NCBI GenBank assembly: GCA_050947015.1
Contig: JBMNVT010000017.1
Coordinates: 1 to 50,836 of the forward strand
Direction of reading: 5' to 3'
Length of the DNA: 50,836 nt
Source of the DNA: CAKXIK01 sp050947015
GTDB lineage: Bacteria > Bacillota > Clostridia > Oscillospirales > Acutalibacteraceae
The translations under genes and the position numbers were made by a program. Shown piece by piece: positions 1-7,927 of the stretch (position 1 is its first letter; each line of letters opens with the position of its first letter). Below the pieces are notes generated by a model. That model was given only the letters and a program-made list of their open reading frames with translations. It did not search any database and was not told where the DNA came from.

Positions 1-238
1 ATGCGTTCCGTCCACGAATATGGCCTCTGTGTCCAGATAGCCTTCCTCCGCGGCTGCTTTCAGCACCTAACGGAATACATATTCTACCGTCGCGTGGTTG
101 AACCGGTGCTTGAAATGATAACTCACTATGGAAAAGTGCGGTACCGCTTCGTTCAGCGGATACCCGATAAACCACCGGTACGCCAGGTTCATGCTCACTT
201 CTTCCAGCGTCCGGCGAAGTGAAGAAATCCCGTAGATA
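1..238 (-). pseudogene. IS1182-like transposase fragment
   Basis: Read on the minus strand from 238 this encodes the middle of an IS1182/IS5-type transposase. It starts with IYGISSLRRTLEEVSMNLAY, passes RWFIGYPLNEAVP, and reaches FVDGTH at the window edge; the Asp there is the usual first residue of the DDE catalytic triad. The frame is broken by TAG at 67-69, where relatives usually have Trp (TGG to TAG is one base). Both ends are missing: the 5' side is replaced at about 238 by a serine recombinase reading frame, and the 3' side runs off the window. The segment 138-238 is identical, inverted, to the last 101 bases of the window. Not functional as it stands. Confidence 0.8.
138..238 (-). repeat. 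101-bp inverted repeat, left copy
   Basis: Exact reverse complement of 50736-50836, all within transposase coding sequence. The match stops at 238, where the left copy changes into recombinase sequence. Confidence 0.95.
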
Positions 239-489
239 TCCTTGGCGATGATAACACCGACCTTAGCGTTCTCGACCAACTCAATCATTCGTTTCCAATC
301 TGGTCTGTTGAAGTTAGCACCGGAGTAACCATCGTCCACGAAAAACTGGATGTTTCGGAAACCTTGTTCTTGTGCGTATTTTTTGAGAATCGCCTTTTGA
401 TTGACAATGCTGTTGCTCTCTCCTGCGAGTTCGTCATCACGACTGAGTCTACAGTAGATCGCAGTTATTTTGTCAGACTGCCTGTTCAT
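237..489 (-). pseudogene. large serine recombinase, N-terminal fragment
   Basis: From ATG 489-487 the product begins MNRQSDKITAIYCRLSRDDE, the catalytic N-terminus of TndX/TnpX-type large serine recombinases; the Ser in CRLSRDD is the expected nucleophile. It continues through the resolvase fold (VDDGYSGANFNRPDW) to VIIAKD, about 84 residues. Relatives continue with a motif like MSRLGR, but here the frame passes directly into transposase sequence at about 238. The rest of the resolvase domain, the recombinase domain and the zinc ribbon are all missing, so it cannot be active. Such recombinases move integrative and mobilizable elements, so this may be the scar of one. An assembly or amplification chimera is equally possible. 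Confidence 0.8.
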
Positions 490-909
490 TCGCGCAACGG
501 GCAACAACGAGGAAATGGTCCGTGTCTCTTCCATTAACACCGACGCAATGAAAGTTTTGGCGTTGGCGATCTCCAACGCGCTGGTCGCTTTTTCCGGCGG
601 ATTACTTGCACAATTTCAAGGCTTTTCGGACATCAATTCCGGCAGCGGCATGATCGTTATCGGGCTTGCCTCTGTCATCATCGGCGAAGTCATCTTCGGC
701 CGACGCTCGCTGACGCTCGGACTGATTTCCGCTGTCGCCGGTTCGGTGATCTATCGCCTGATCCTTGCACTGGCACTGCAATACAGTTTTCTTTCTGCCA
801 ATGCGCTCAAGCTTGTCTCCGCAGTCATCGTGGCGGCAACCCTCTCCGTTCCTGCGGTAAAAAAGCTATTGCAAAACGCTGGATCAGACTGGAGGCTTCA
901 AAATGTTGA
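482..909 (+). pseudogene. ABC transporter permease, 3' fragment with frameshift
   Basis: The frame from 482 reads LFIRATGNNEEMVRVSSINT and then hydrophobic helices, the C-terminal third of a COG4120-type permease, the partner of COG1101 ATPases (TrpXYZ-like amino-acid uptake systems). The 5' two thirds are absent; homology begins where the recombinase fragment begins. A second lesion lies in the A-run 859-864: one extra A would give a short basic tail ending at TGA 907-909, which overlaps the ATPase start (ATGTTGA) as is normal for such operons. As written, the frame instead runs on out of frame inside the ATPase gene to about 1093. Either a true frameshift or a homopolymer sequencing error. 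Confidence 0.75.
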
Positions 910-1739
910 AGATCACCGCACTGGAAAAAACCTTTTCAAACGGGACGCCCAACCGCCACACTGCGCTTTGCGGGCTGAATTTAACGCTGCAGGACAGCGA
1001 TTTTGTCACGATTCTCGGCTCCAACGGGTCAGGAAAATCCACCCTGTTCAACGCAATTGCAGGAACCTTTTTCTGCGACCGCGGCCGAATTGAGCTGGAC
1101 GGCAGGGATATTACGTTTCTGCCGAAGCATAAACGTGCGCGGATGATCTCGCGCATTTTTCAAGATCCGATGAAGGGCACCGCGCCGGCGCTGACCATTG
1201 AAGAAAATCTGGCTCTCGCCTATGCGCGCGGCGCCGGACGCCATCTTTTTTCGACCTCTTTGACTAAAAAAGATCGCGGCCGTTTTCGCGAACTGCTCGC
1301 ATCGCTGGAAATGGGGCTGGAAGACCGGATGACAACGCCGATCGGCCTGCTTTCCGGCGGGCAGCGTCAGGCGGTCACCTTGCTGATGTGCACTGTTGTT
1401 CCGCCGCGCCTGTTGCTGCTGGATGAGCACACTGCAGCGCTTGACCCCGTAACTGCGGAAAAGGTTCTTTCTTTGACACGGCAAATTGTGCAGAGAGATT
1501 CCATCACAACGATGATGATTACGCATAACCTTGCTTCCGCGTTGGCAGTGGGCAACCGTACCATTATTCTCAATCACGGCTCCGTCGTTATGGATTTGGA
1601 CGCCGAAACGCGGGTCGGGCTGGACGAAATGGGTTTGCTCTCCTTGTACCGTTCCGCCTGCGGCAGCGGCTCAATCGGCAACCGCACATTACTGACGGAA
1701 GCAAACGAATCATCTCCTGCCGTCGGATTCGGCCGGTAA
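903..1739 (+). CDS. ABC transporter ATP-binding protein (COG1101/TrpZ-like)
   Basis: A 278-residue ATPase subunit of an ABC importer. Visible motifs are Walker A GSNGSGKST (residues 39-47), signature LLSGGQRQA, Walker B LLLLDEHTAALDP and the switch His in MMITHN. The segment FQDPMKGTAPALTIEENLAL is characteristic of the COG1101 group that pairs with a COG4120 permease and a COG2984 binding protein. Members have been linked to tryptophan or other aromatic amino-acid uptake, so the substrate here is inferred. GGAGG at 891-895 precedes the ATG. The only permease seen is the broken upstream fragment and no binding protein is present, so whether the transporter works depends on whether the left end is real. 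Confidence 0.88.
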   Translation: MLKITALEKTFSNGTPNRHTALCGLNLTLQDSDFVTILGSNGSGKSTLFNAIAGTFFCDRGRIELDGRDITFLPKHKRARMISRIFQDPMKGTAPALTIEENLALAYARGAGRHLFSTSLTKKDRGRFRELLASLEMGLEDRMTTPIGLLSGGQRQAVTLLMCTVVPPRLLLLDEHTAALDPVTAEKVLSLTRQIVQRDSITTMMITHNLASALAVGNRTIILNHGSVVMDLDAETRVGLDEMGLLSLYRSACGSGSIGNRTLLTEANESSPAVGFGR

Positions 1740-1740
1740 A

Positions 1741-2448
1741 TCAGACGGCCCTCCTTCCTTGTTTTTCCCCCTTGGCGTCGCAAATTCTATGATCCGGAAG
1801 CACCGCAATTTTGTGCAGCTGCCACAGGCGAAGGAGCAACGCGGATCGGGTTACGCCCAAAAGTGCCGCAAGGGTGTCCAACATCCGGCTATCCGCCGCT
1901 GAAAGCCGACCGCGTCCGTAAACGCAGACCGGTGCGTCGGCATAAAAAAGGCTGAGTATCGTATTCAGCACAGTCGGCGGCATCAAAAGTGCCGACGCCA
2001 GCGCGTTGACCTCCCACTCGTTAACCACGCAGGAAGCGCGCAGCTGTCGCGGCGTTACCATCGACTGTGCCGGAAGCATCTGTGCTGCACGCGCTTCCGC
2101 GTTCGGCTCCTTCCAGAATAACAGCTGCCGCGCACATTCCCTCGCAATGGTCAGATTGCGCCGACCGCGTTGCTTTTCGCCGCGCAGAGAACTGTCAACC
2201 AGAATCGTTCCCGCAGGAATCAGGCGGACAGAATCGTCTGCAAAGCGCAGGCAGGTCTGTTTCCAGACACTGACAGACTGCAGGGAAAGCGGCTCGTAAC
2301 GAACGGAAAGCCCAAAATATTCTGTTGCCATCCGTTCCATGTCCACCGCCTGCAGCATTCCAAAATTACCGCCCAGATATTCTTTCAGCATCATTTCCGC
2401 TTTTGCCTCCAGGCCTTCCGCTGTAATCCGCTTTTTTGTTCCGTTCAT
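1741..2448 (-). CDS. degenerate ImmA/IrrE-like protein
   Basis: 235 residues, convergent with the ATPase (one base apart). The fold of ImmA/IrrE metallopeptidases is suggested by LTIARECARQLLFW followed about 40 residues later by NEWEVNALASALLMPP, which resemble the family's HEIGH helix and the downstream ExxANxFAAxLLMP helix. The zinc-binding HExxH is RECAR here, so both His ligands are lost and a peptidase activity is unlikely. The C-terminus has a helix-rich region (LLGVTRSALLLRLWQL) like the substrate-specificity part of the family. It is divergent from an XRE regulator and an intact ImmA gene, so it may be a non-catalytic sensor or competitor in that circuit. Function unproven. Confidence 0.6.
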   Translation of the reverse strand: MNGTKKRITAEGLEAKAEMMLKEYLGGNFGMLQAVDMERMATEYFGLSVRYEPLSLQSVSVWKQTCLRFADDSVRLIPAGTILVDSSLRGEKQRGRRNLTIARECARQLLFWKEPNAEARAAQMLPAQSMVTPRQLRASCVVNEWEVNALASALLMPPTVLNTILSLFYADAPVCVYGRGRLSAADSRMLDTLAALLGVTRSALLLRLWQLHKIAVLPDHRICDAKGEKQGRRAV

Positions 2449-2522
2449 TGTTTTCTTCCTTTCCTTCCGACTCTTTTTCGGGTTCGATTCCGCAAAAATT
2501 CCAATTATTTTCTTTCAAACGC

Positions 2523-2551
2523 TTGACAAAACGTGCAGCTTGCGTTATGAT
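2523..2551 (+). promoter_or_regulatory. sigma-A promoter of the XRE/ImmA pair
   Basis: TTGACA (2523-2528) and TATGAT (2546-2551) are separated by 17 bases, a near-consensus vegetative promoter reading towards the XRE gene. The operator pair starts three bases downstream of the -10. Confidence 0.8.
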
Positions 2552-2553
2552 AT

Positions 2554-2598
2554 ATGCATGTTATCCGCATGTTTTTATTATATGCAGATAACTTGCAT
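2554..2598. promoter_or_regulatory. paired inverted operator sites
   Basis: Two 17-bp sites, ATGCATGTTATCCGCAT (2554-2570) and, read on the other strand, ATGCAAGTTATCTGCAT (2582-2598), match at 15 of 17 positions; each is itself a partial dyad (ATGC...GCAT). They lie at the expected transcription start, as for autoregulated XRE repressors. The 254-bp gap between the two divergent genes holds only this and the promoter. Confidence 0.7.
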
Positions 2599-2702
2599 TT
2601 GTCAATTGTTTTTTGCCTTTATGTGCGTTTTTTGGCACATTTTGTTTCGATTAATTTCCGAAAAGAAATACTGCTGGTTCTGCGAAAGGAAGGATCCGTC
2701 CT

Positions 2703-3104
2703 ATGAAATTTGGAGAAAAGGTTCGTCGGCTACGCCGGGAAGCAGGGCTGACGCAGGCTCAGCTTGCTGCACAGGCCAAGCTGGGACTGCGGACTGTTAT
2801 CAGCTATGAAAAAGGGGAAAGTTACCCCAAAAAAAGAAGCGTTTACGACGATTTGGCCGCCATTTTCGGTGTGGATGTCAATTATCTGCGCACAGAAGAT
2901 GAGGAGTTTTTGACTGTTGCGGCTGAGCGCTATGGAGCCGCAGGCCAGCGGGGCGCCCGAAACGCACTGGAACAGGCCAAGGTTGCCTTTGCCGGCGGCG
3001 AACTCAGCGAAGAGGATCGTGTGGCCTTTATGTTGGAAATCCAGAAGCTTTATCTGGAATCCAAGGAAATTGCGCGCGAAAAATTCTCTTCATCCGGGAA
3101 ATAG
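2703..3104 (+). CDS. XRE-family transcriptional regulator
   Basis: 133 residues. An N-terminal helix-turn-helix of the Cro/cI type spans about residues 5-60 (KVRRLRREAGLTQAQLA, then TVISYEKGESYPKK), followed by an acidic helical C-terminus that may dimerise. A GGAAGG ribosome site lies upstream of the ATG. It precedes an ImmA-type peptidase in the same orientation; in ICEBs1 and many phages ImmA cleaves its partner ImmR-type repressor to trigger induction. By analogy this is the repressor and binds the paired sites at 2554-2598. The targets could include the divergent ImmA-like gene. The family call is firm; the pairing is inference from order. Confidence 0.85.
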   Translation: MKFGEKVRRLRREAGLTQAQLAAQAKLGLRTVISYEKGESYPKKRSVYDDLAAIFGVDVNYLRTEDEEFLTVAAERYGAAGQRGARNALEQAKVAFAGGELSEEDRVAFMLEIQKLYLESKEIAREKFSSSGK

Positions 3105-3189
3105 CTTTTCAAGTACGGATTTGAGGACAGATTTTCTGCAATAATCATTTCAGACCCGCAGCAGGAAATCTTGCAGGAGGTGCTTCGTC

Positions 3190-3726
3190 GTGAATGCGCT
3201 GGAAATTTATAACCGTGTACAGAAAATTAAAGAAAAATACCGCACGGACGACCCCTTTGAGCTGCTAAAATCGATGGGCGTTTATGTGCGCTGGACAGAT
3301 GCCTTTTCTGCGGAGGGGCTGAAGGGCTTTTGTTATTTCGCCAACCGTATTCTTTTTGTGGTAATCAATGAAAAGCTGGACGAGCACGAGCAGCGGCTAG
3401 TTGCCATGCACGAAGCGGCGCATATTGTTCTGCACCGCAGGGAGCTGATGGTGGCGCCTCTCCGTGATTTCGGGCTGTTCAACATGGTAACGCAGACAGA
3501 ATCGCAGGCGAATTACTTTGCCGCCGATTACCTGATCGACGACGCCGATGTCCTTTCTCTTGCAGGAGAATACGGATATGACTTTTTTCAAACTTGTCAG
3601 ACTCTCTGCGTCCCTCCCGATTTGATGACCTTTAAGCTGTACAGCATGACACAGCGTGGACTGCATTGCAATATTCCATTGGAACTCAACAACCGTTTTC
3701 TGGGTAAAAAAAATCTTTGCTGCTGA
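3190..3726 (+). CDS. ImmA/IrrE-family metallopeptidase
   Basis: 178 residues. The zinc-peptidase motif HEAAH occurs in VAMHEAAHIVLHRRE, and the third-ligand helix is seen as ESQANYFAADYLI, so unlike the protein at 1741-2448 this copy keeps its catalytic set. Translation starts at GTG 3190 with AGGAGG at 3175-3180; no ATG nearby is better placed. About 85 bases follow the XRE gene and a strong terminator closes the unit at 3735, so the two form a bicistron. Family members cleave cognate XRE repressors after a signal such as DNA damage or a peptide. Context suggests a remnant of an integrative element's switch, or a domesticated version. Confidence 0.85.
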   Translation: MNALEIYNRVQKIKEKYRTDDPFELLKSMGVYVRWTDAFSAEGLKGFCYFANRILFVVINEKLDEHEQRLVAMHEAAHIVLHRRELMVAPLRDFGLFNMVTQTESQANYFAADYLIDDADVLSLAGEYGYDFFQTCQTLCVPPDLMTFKLYSMTQRGLHCNIPLELNNRFLGKKNLCC

Positions 3727-3734
3727 ATCTGCGG

Positions 3735-3785
3735 AAAAACGGGCGGCTTATCAGAAACATTCCCGATAAGCCGCCCGTTTTTATT
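3735..3785. terminator. intrinsic terminator, XRE-ImmA / galE
   Basis: A 15-bp stem (ACGGGCGGCTTATC with its complement, loop AGAAACATTCCC) flanked by A and T runs serves the convergent ImmA and galE genes in both directions. Confidence 0.9.
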
Positions 3786-3797
3786 CTGTTTTGAACA

Positions 3798-4814
3798 TCA
3801 GCTGTTGTAGCCGTCCGGATTCTGGCTCTGCCAGCGCCAGGAATCGGCACACATATCTTCTATTCCGTACTGTGCCTCCCACCCAAGCTCTGCTTTTGCG
3901 CGGGAAGCGTCGGAATAGACGCAGGCAAGGTCACCCTCCCGGCGCGGCCCAATCTGATACGGCACATCCTGCCCGGTTACTTTAATAAAGGCATTGACGA
4001 CATCCAGCACACTGTACCCACGCCCGGTTCCAAGATTATAAGTAAACAGCCCGGTATCTGCCAGTGTTTTCTGCACGGCGTTGATATGTCCGCGGGCGAG
4101 ATCCAACACGTGAATATAGTCACGCACACAGGTTCCGTCCGGCGTGTCATAATCGTTTCCGAAAACGGTCAGCTGCTTGAGCCTTCCGACTGCCACACGG
4201 GAAATATAAGGCATCAGATTGTTCGGAATTCCGTTGGGATCCTCCCCGATCCGGCCGCTCTTGTGCGCTCCGATCGGATTAAAATAACGCAGCTTGCAGA
4301 TGCTCCAGCGATCATCGGATGCGTAAAGGTCGTTCAGAATTTCTTCAATCATCACCTTGGTGCGGCCATAAGGATTGCTTACACTGCCGATACGCATATC
4401 CTCCACCAATGGGGATACATTTTCGGAACCGTAAACCGTTGCGGACGAGCTGAACACGATTCTACGCACATCATGGGCTGCCATGACTTCCAGCAGAGCA
4501 ACGGTGCCCGAAACGTTATTGTCAAAATATTTCAGCGGAATATGGCAGGATTCGCCCACTGCTTTCAACCCGGCAAAATGGATCACTGATTCGATTTTCT
4601 GTTCTGAAAAGATTTTATCCAGCCCGGCGCGATCCCTGATATCACAATTGTAAAACACCGGATCTTTTCCCGCCAGTTCGCGAATCCTCTCTAAAACCAC
4701 CGGCTTGCTGTTGTAATAGTTATCGGCAATTACCACGTCATAACCGGCCTCGATCAATGCAATACAAGTGTGGCTGCCGATATATCCGGTTCCTCCTGTT
4801 ACAAGAATTGACAT
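3798..4814 (-). CDS. galE: UDP-glucose 4-epimerase
   Basis: Interconverts UDP-glucose and UDP-galactose in the Leloir pathway, using tightly bound NAD. From the ATG at 4814 the protein is 338 residues, the length of Escherichia coli GalE; AGGAGG lies eight or so bases upstream, so longer in-frame starts are unnecessary. The nucleotide-binding motif is TGGTGYIG (residues 6-13). The catalytic triad falls at Ser124 (FSSSATVYG), Tyr149 and Lys153 (PYGRTK), identical in position to the E. coli enzyme. It stands alone between a terminator and its own promoter. A beta-galactosidase lies 38 kb away, so a shared galactose role is possible but not shown. Confidence 0.95.
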   Translation of the reverse strand: MSILVTGGTGYIGSHTCIALIEAGYDVVIADNYYNSKPVVLERIRELAGKDPVFYNCDIRDRAGLDKIFSEQKIESVIHFAGLKAVGESCHIPLKYFDNNVSGTVALLEVMAAHDVRRIVFSSSATVYGSENVSPLVEDMRIGSVSNPYGRTKVMIEEILNDLYASDDRWSICKLRYFNPIGAHKSGRIGEDPNGIPNNLMPYISRVAVGRLKQLTVFGNDYDTPDGTCVRDYIHVLDLARGHINAVQKTLADTGLFTYNLGTGRGYSVLDVVNAFIKVTGQDVPYQIGPRREGDLACVYSDASRAKAELGWEAQYGIEDMCADSWRWQSQNPDGYNS

Positions 4815-4876
4815 CTCAAAACCTCCTGAACTGAATTTTACCAACGGTTGAATACCGCAAGATAGCATCTGACCTT

Positions 4877-4905
4877 ATTGTAGTATCCGAAAAACAGAAA
4901 TGCAA
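4877..4905 (-). promoter_or_regulatory. promoter of galE
   Basis: On the minus strand TTGCAT (4905-4900) and TACAAT (4882-4877) are 17 bases apart, about 60 bases before the galE start. Confidence 0.6.
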
Positions 4906-5050
4906 CGCCGCAGAAATGGATTGCGACAAAAATACATGAATTTGTAACAATTTCACAGCCAGCCATGGTATAATAAAAAAGAAAAAGAAACGGAAGAAAC
5001 AGGGACAATACAAATAAAAACTGCCCCGGAAAAGAAGGGAATAAAAATTT

Positions 5051-5725
5051 ATGCAAAATTCAGCTCCGATCACTCTGGAACAGATTCTGCACGACCCCGA
5101 AATCAACACTTATATTCAGGCAGGCAACAGCGTACTTGGCGCCATCGGCTTTACGGAGCACGGATTTGCGCACGCGAAACGTTCCTCGGACTATGCGGCG
5201 GCCATTCTGCGCCAGCTGGGTTACAGCGACCGCACCTGTGAACTGGCCGCCATTGCCGGTTATATGCACGATATCGGCAATACTGTCAACCGAGTTGACC
5301 ATGCGCAAAGCGGCGCGCTGATGGCGTTTTCCATTTTGAACCGCCTCGGGATGCCGGCCGAAGAAACTGCACAGATTGTAACTGCTGTCGGCCATCACGA
5401 TGAAAACACCGCCGCCGCGGTCAGCCCGATTGCCTCTGCGCTGATTCTTTCCGACAAAAGCGATGTGCGCCGCACGCGTGTGCGCAACAAAAGCACCGTT
5501 TCCAACGATATTCATGATCGCGTCAACTACGCTGTGGAAGAAGCCGTTCTGCAGGTGCAGGCCGAGGAAAAAACGATTACGCTCCAGATTACCATCGACA
5601 CTGCAATCTGCCCGGTAATGGAATACTTCGAGATTTTTCTTTCCCGTATGGTGCTGTGTCGCAAAGCTGCCGCCTGTCTGGATCTAACATTTGAGCTTGT
5701 CATCAACGGGACACGGCTGCTGTAA
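5051..5725 (+). CDS. HD-domain phosphohydrolase
   Basis: 224 residues with a HD metal-dependent phosphohydrolase domain. His37 and His41 are in TEHGFAHAKRS, the HD doublet is at 73-74 in YMHDIGN, and GHHDE (114-118) and LSDKSDV supply later ligands. The C-terminal 70 residues form an ACT-like or alpha/beta tail (LQITIDTAICPVMEYFEIFL). No signal peptide or membrane segment. Such stand-alone HD proteins act on nucleotides or cyclic nucleotides, but the substrate cannot be read from sequence. A TATAAT at 4969-4974 is well placed upstream, with only a poor -35. Confidence 0.8.
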   Translation: MQNSAPITLEQILHDPEINTYIQAGNSVLGAIGFTEHGFAHAKRSSDYAAAILRQLGYSDRTCELAAIAGYMHDIGNTVNRVDHAQSGALMAFSILNRLGMPAEETAQIVTAVGHHDENTAAAVSPIASALILSDKSDVRRTRVRNKSTVSNDIHDRVNYAVEEAVLQVQAEEKTITLQITIDTAICPVMEYFEIFLSRMVLCRKAAACLDLTFELVINGTRLL

Positions 5726-5727
5726 GA

Positions 5728-6159
5728 TCAGAACGCGCGCTCACCGTCAAAGCCGTCGTGATCCGGGCTGTCCATTTCGTGTGCAGCCGGGTCGCAGCAG
5801 CCGTTTCCGCTTTCCAGGATTTCGCCCAGACGCACGTTGCGTGAAATCTTCATCTCTTCAACCTGCCGGTGCATCAGTTCTTTCACCTGGCGGGGGTTTT
5901 TTATGTTTTTAAGCTCCAGAACCGGATTTGATTTATCTGAGGATTGTAAGATCACCGTACCGACGCCAAAAATTCTTTGTCCAAACGAACGCTTCAGCGT
6001 AATATCCCGAACGCGATACAGCAGAATTTCCTCCAGTGTTAAATTCAGGAAGCCGGTTTCCAGAAAAATACGGTCATCGCTCATAGAATAGCGTGTAAAT
6101 GAAAGCGGCATCCCCAAATGGCGTTTACGGTCCTTCCAAAGCAGCTTGATATTTTCCAT
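5728..6159 (-). CDS. bacterial PH-domain protein
   Basis: 143 residues from the ATG at 6159, chosen because AGGAGGGG sits eight bases upstream. A bacterial PH-like domain (bPH_2 type) is suggested by the central strands IFLETGFLNLTLEEILLYRVRD and GQRIFGVGTVILQS followed by the closing helix region PRQVKELMHRQVEEMK. No membrane helix. The tail after residue 115 is acidic, His/Asp-rich and probably disordered. It abuts the HD gene convergently (two bases). Function unknown; the family usually organises membrane or phospholipid-associated complexes. Confidence 0.7.
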   Translation of the reverse strand: MENIKLLWKDRKRHLGMPLSFTRYSMSDDRIFLETGFLNLTLEEILLYRVRDITLKRSFGQRIFGVGTVILQSSDKSNPVLELKNIKNPRQVKELMHRQVEEMKISRNVRLGEILESGNGCCDPAAHEMDSPDHDGFDGERAF

Positions 6160-6189
6160 ACTGTTGTCCCCTCCTGACATGTTTTGGGT

Positions 6190-7596
6190 TTATAATTTTT
6201 TTTGCGTCCATTTTCCGCCGTTGAATCGCAGCTTGTTCAACACCATGCGCATGGTCTGATCCACCAGCAGCGTGACCCACGCACCGACAAGTCCCCAGTC
6301 AAACGGAAAGCAAAACAGATAAGTAAGCAGCGGACGAACCAATCCGATGCTGAGAAAAGAAACGCCCGCCACAAAACGGGTATCTCCCGCTCCGCGCAGA
6401 CAACCGGAAAGGATAACCTGCGCCGTCTGGATGTGTGTGGTAAAGGCGGCAATCACAAGCAACTGACTCCCCGCTTGGATAATCGTTCCGTCATCAGTGA
6501 ACAACCCAACCAGAAAGAAACGTCCAAAAAAGAAAATTAAAAAAATAACAGTGGAAAAGCAAAACGCAATCCGCTGCGCGATCGTACAGTAAAGCTTTGA
6601 AAGATCAGGTCGCTGCGCGCCAAGGTTTTGCCCCACCAGCGCAGAGGACGCAATGCTCAACCCGTCCCCGACCGCAAACGACAGATTCAGAATATTCATG
6701 CAAATCTGATGGGTGGCGTAGGCGTTGGTTCCCAACCGGGCAACCATTGCAGCGTATAGAAAAAAACCAATACGCATAAAAACCTGCTCCACGGCTGCAC
6801 TGGAGGCCACATTCAGCAGACTGCTTACCGTTGCGCGGTCAAATCCCCATGAAACGGACGAAAACAGCTTCAACGTCGCCTTTTTCCGGCAGACCGAACG
6901 AACGGAAAGCAGCATAGCCACCAGATTGCCGAGAGCGGTTGCAACAGCGGCACCGGTAACGCCCAGTTCCGGAAAAAACCAGACGCCGTTAATCAGCAGC
7001 CAGTTAAAAAACAGATTGACCACATTGGCGATCAAATTGGTTGTCATAGAAATTTTCGTGTTTCCAACACCGCGCTGCGCCGCATTGATCGTCAGGCCGA
7101 TGTTGCTGAACAAAGCGCCAATCATCACAATGCGGAAGTAATCGGTCGCATAATCGACGGTATCGCTTTCCGCTCCCGCCAGCATGACCAGTGGTTCCGC
7201 AAGAAAAAACGAGAGCAGCGTCAGCACCAATGACGCTGCGGCCGAAATGGCGACAGCCTGTTTCAGGCAGCGCTGCACCCCTTCTTCGTCTTCCGCGCCT
7301 TTTCGGCGGGAAATTACCGCGGTAACACCGACGTTAAAAGATAGAATCAGCGCCAGAAAAACAAATCGCGGCTGTGTGGTGAGGCCGACCGCCGCAATCG
7401 CTGCAGGGCCGCAGCCGCCAACCATCATGGTATCCACCGAAGAGATCAGGCTGATCAGCACTGTTTCCACAATCGAAGGCCATGCAATGCGGAAGGCAGT
7501 GGAATAGCCTTCGCGGATGCTCGGGAGCGGACCGCGGATTTCTCCCGGTTTGAGCGTCCGATCACAGGCAAGAAAACGTTCTATCAGCTGAGTCAC
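6190..7596 (-). CDS. MATE-family multidrug/sodium antiporter
   Basis: A 468-residue polytopic membrane protein with the two six-helix halves of MATE exporters. Recognisable pieces are PSIVETVLISLISSVDTMMV at the first helix, GVGNTKISM between the halves and GCLRGAGDTRFV late in the second. The GTG at 7596 is the best start: AAAGGAG lies eight bases upstream and the length then matches the family. An in-frame extension to 7779 would add 61 residues of non-membrane sequence. These proteins expel cationic drugs or metabolites using a Na+ or H+ gradient. The substrate is unknown; no regulator adjoins it. Confidence 0.9.
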   Translation of the reverse strand: MTQLIERFLACDRTLKPGEIRGPLPSIREGYSTAFRIAWPSIVETVLISLISSVDTMMVGGCGPAAIAAVGLTTQPRFVFLALILSFNVGVTAVISRRKGAEDEEGVQRCLKQAVAISAAASLVLTLLSFFLAEPLVMLAGAESDTVDYATDYFRIVMIGALFSNIGLTINAAQRGVGNTKISMTTNLIANVVNLFFNWLLINGVWFFPELGVTGAAVATALGNLVAMLLSVRSVCRKKATLKLFSSVSWGFDRATVSSLLNVASSAAVEQVFMRIGFFLYAAMVARLGTNAYATHQICMNILNLSFAVGDGLSIASSALVGQNLGAQRPDLSKLYCTIAQRIAFCFSTVIFLIFFFGRFFLVGLFTDDGTIIQAGSQLLVIAAFTTHIQTAQVILSGCLRGAGDTRFVAGVSFLSIGLVRPLLTYLFCFPFDWGLVGAWVTLLVDQTMRMVLNKLRFNGGKWTQKKL

Positions 7597-7927
7597 AGAA
7601 TCGGCTCCTTTGCAAAAAAATAATCCGGTCGCGGCTTGGAAAACCGAGTCCGGCAGTGTGTGAAAACTCTTTTTATTTTTACATGAACCGTTCGTTTTGT
7701 CAATGAAATTCCCGTTTTCTTCCTTGAAAATGGTTCTGCGCCCGCCATTGTACGGATAGGGAGAAAAAATTTTGCGCATACTAATTTTGATTCCTGTAAA
7801 AGCGGCAGCTGTCTTTACAAAACATGTTGTTCAAAGCCTCATCTTTGTTCCCCCACAGTCTTCCGCTTCGGAATCAGAATGAGTCCGCACAGAAATGCGC
7901 AAATGAAAAAGAAAGGATGGCTGCCGC
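7597..7927. other. 331-bp intergenic region
   Basis: Divergent gap between the MATE gene and a small plus-strand gene. On the minus strand TTGACA (7703-7698) is followed by a weak A-rich -10, a plausible MATE promoter. I see no riboswitch fold, repeat or RNA gene that I can defend. Confidence 0.4.

Noticed and set aside
470..1093. A 207-codon frame read as one whole protein
   Set aside because: Only the part up to about 860 matches a permease; the rest overlaps the ATPase gene out of frame and has the composition of a shadow.
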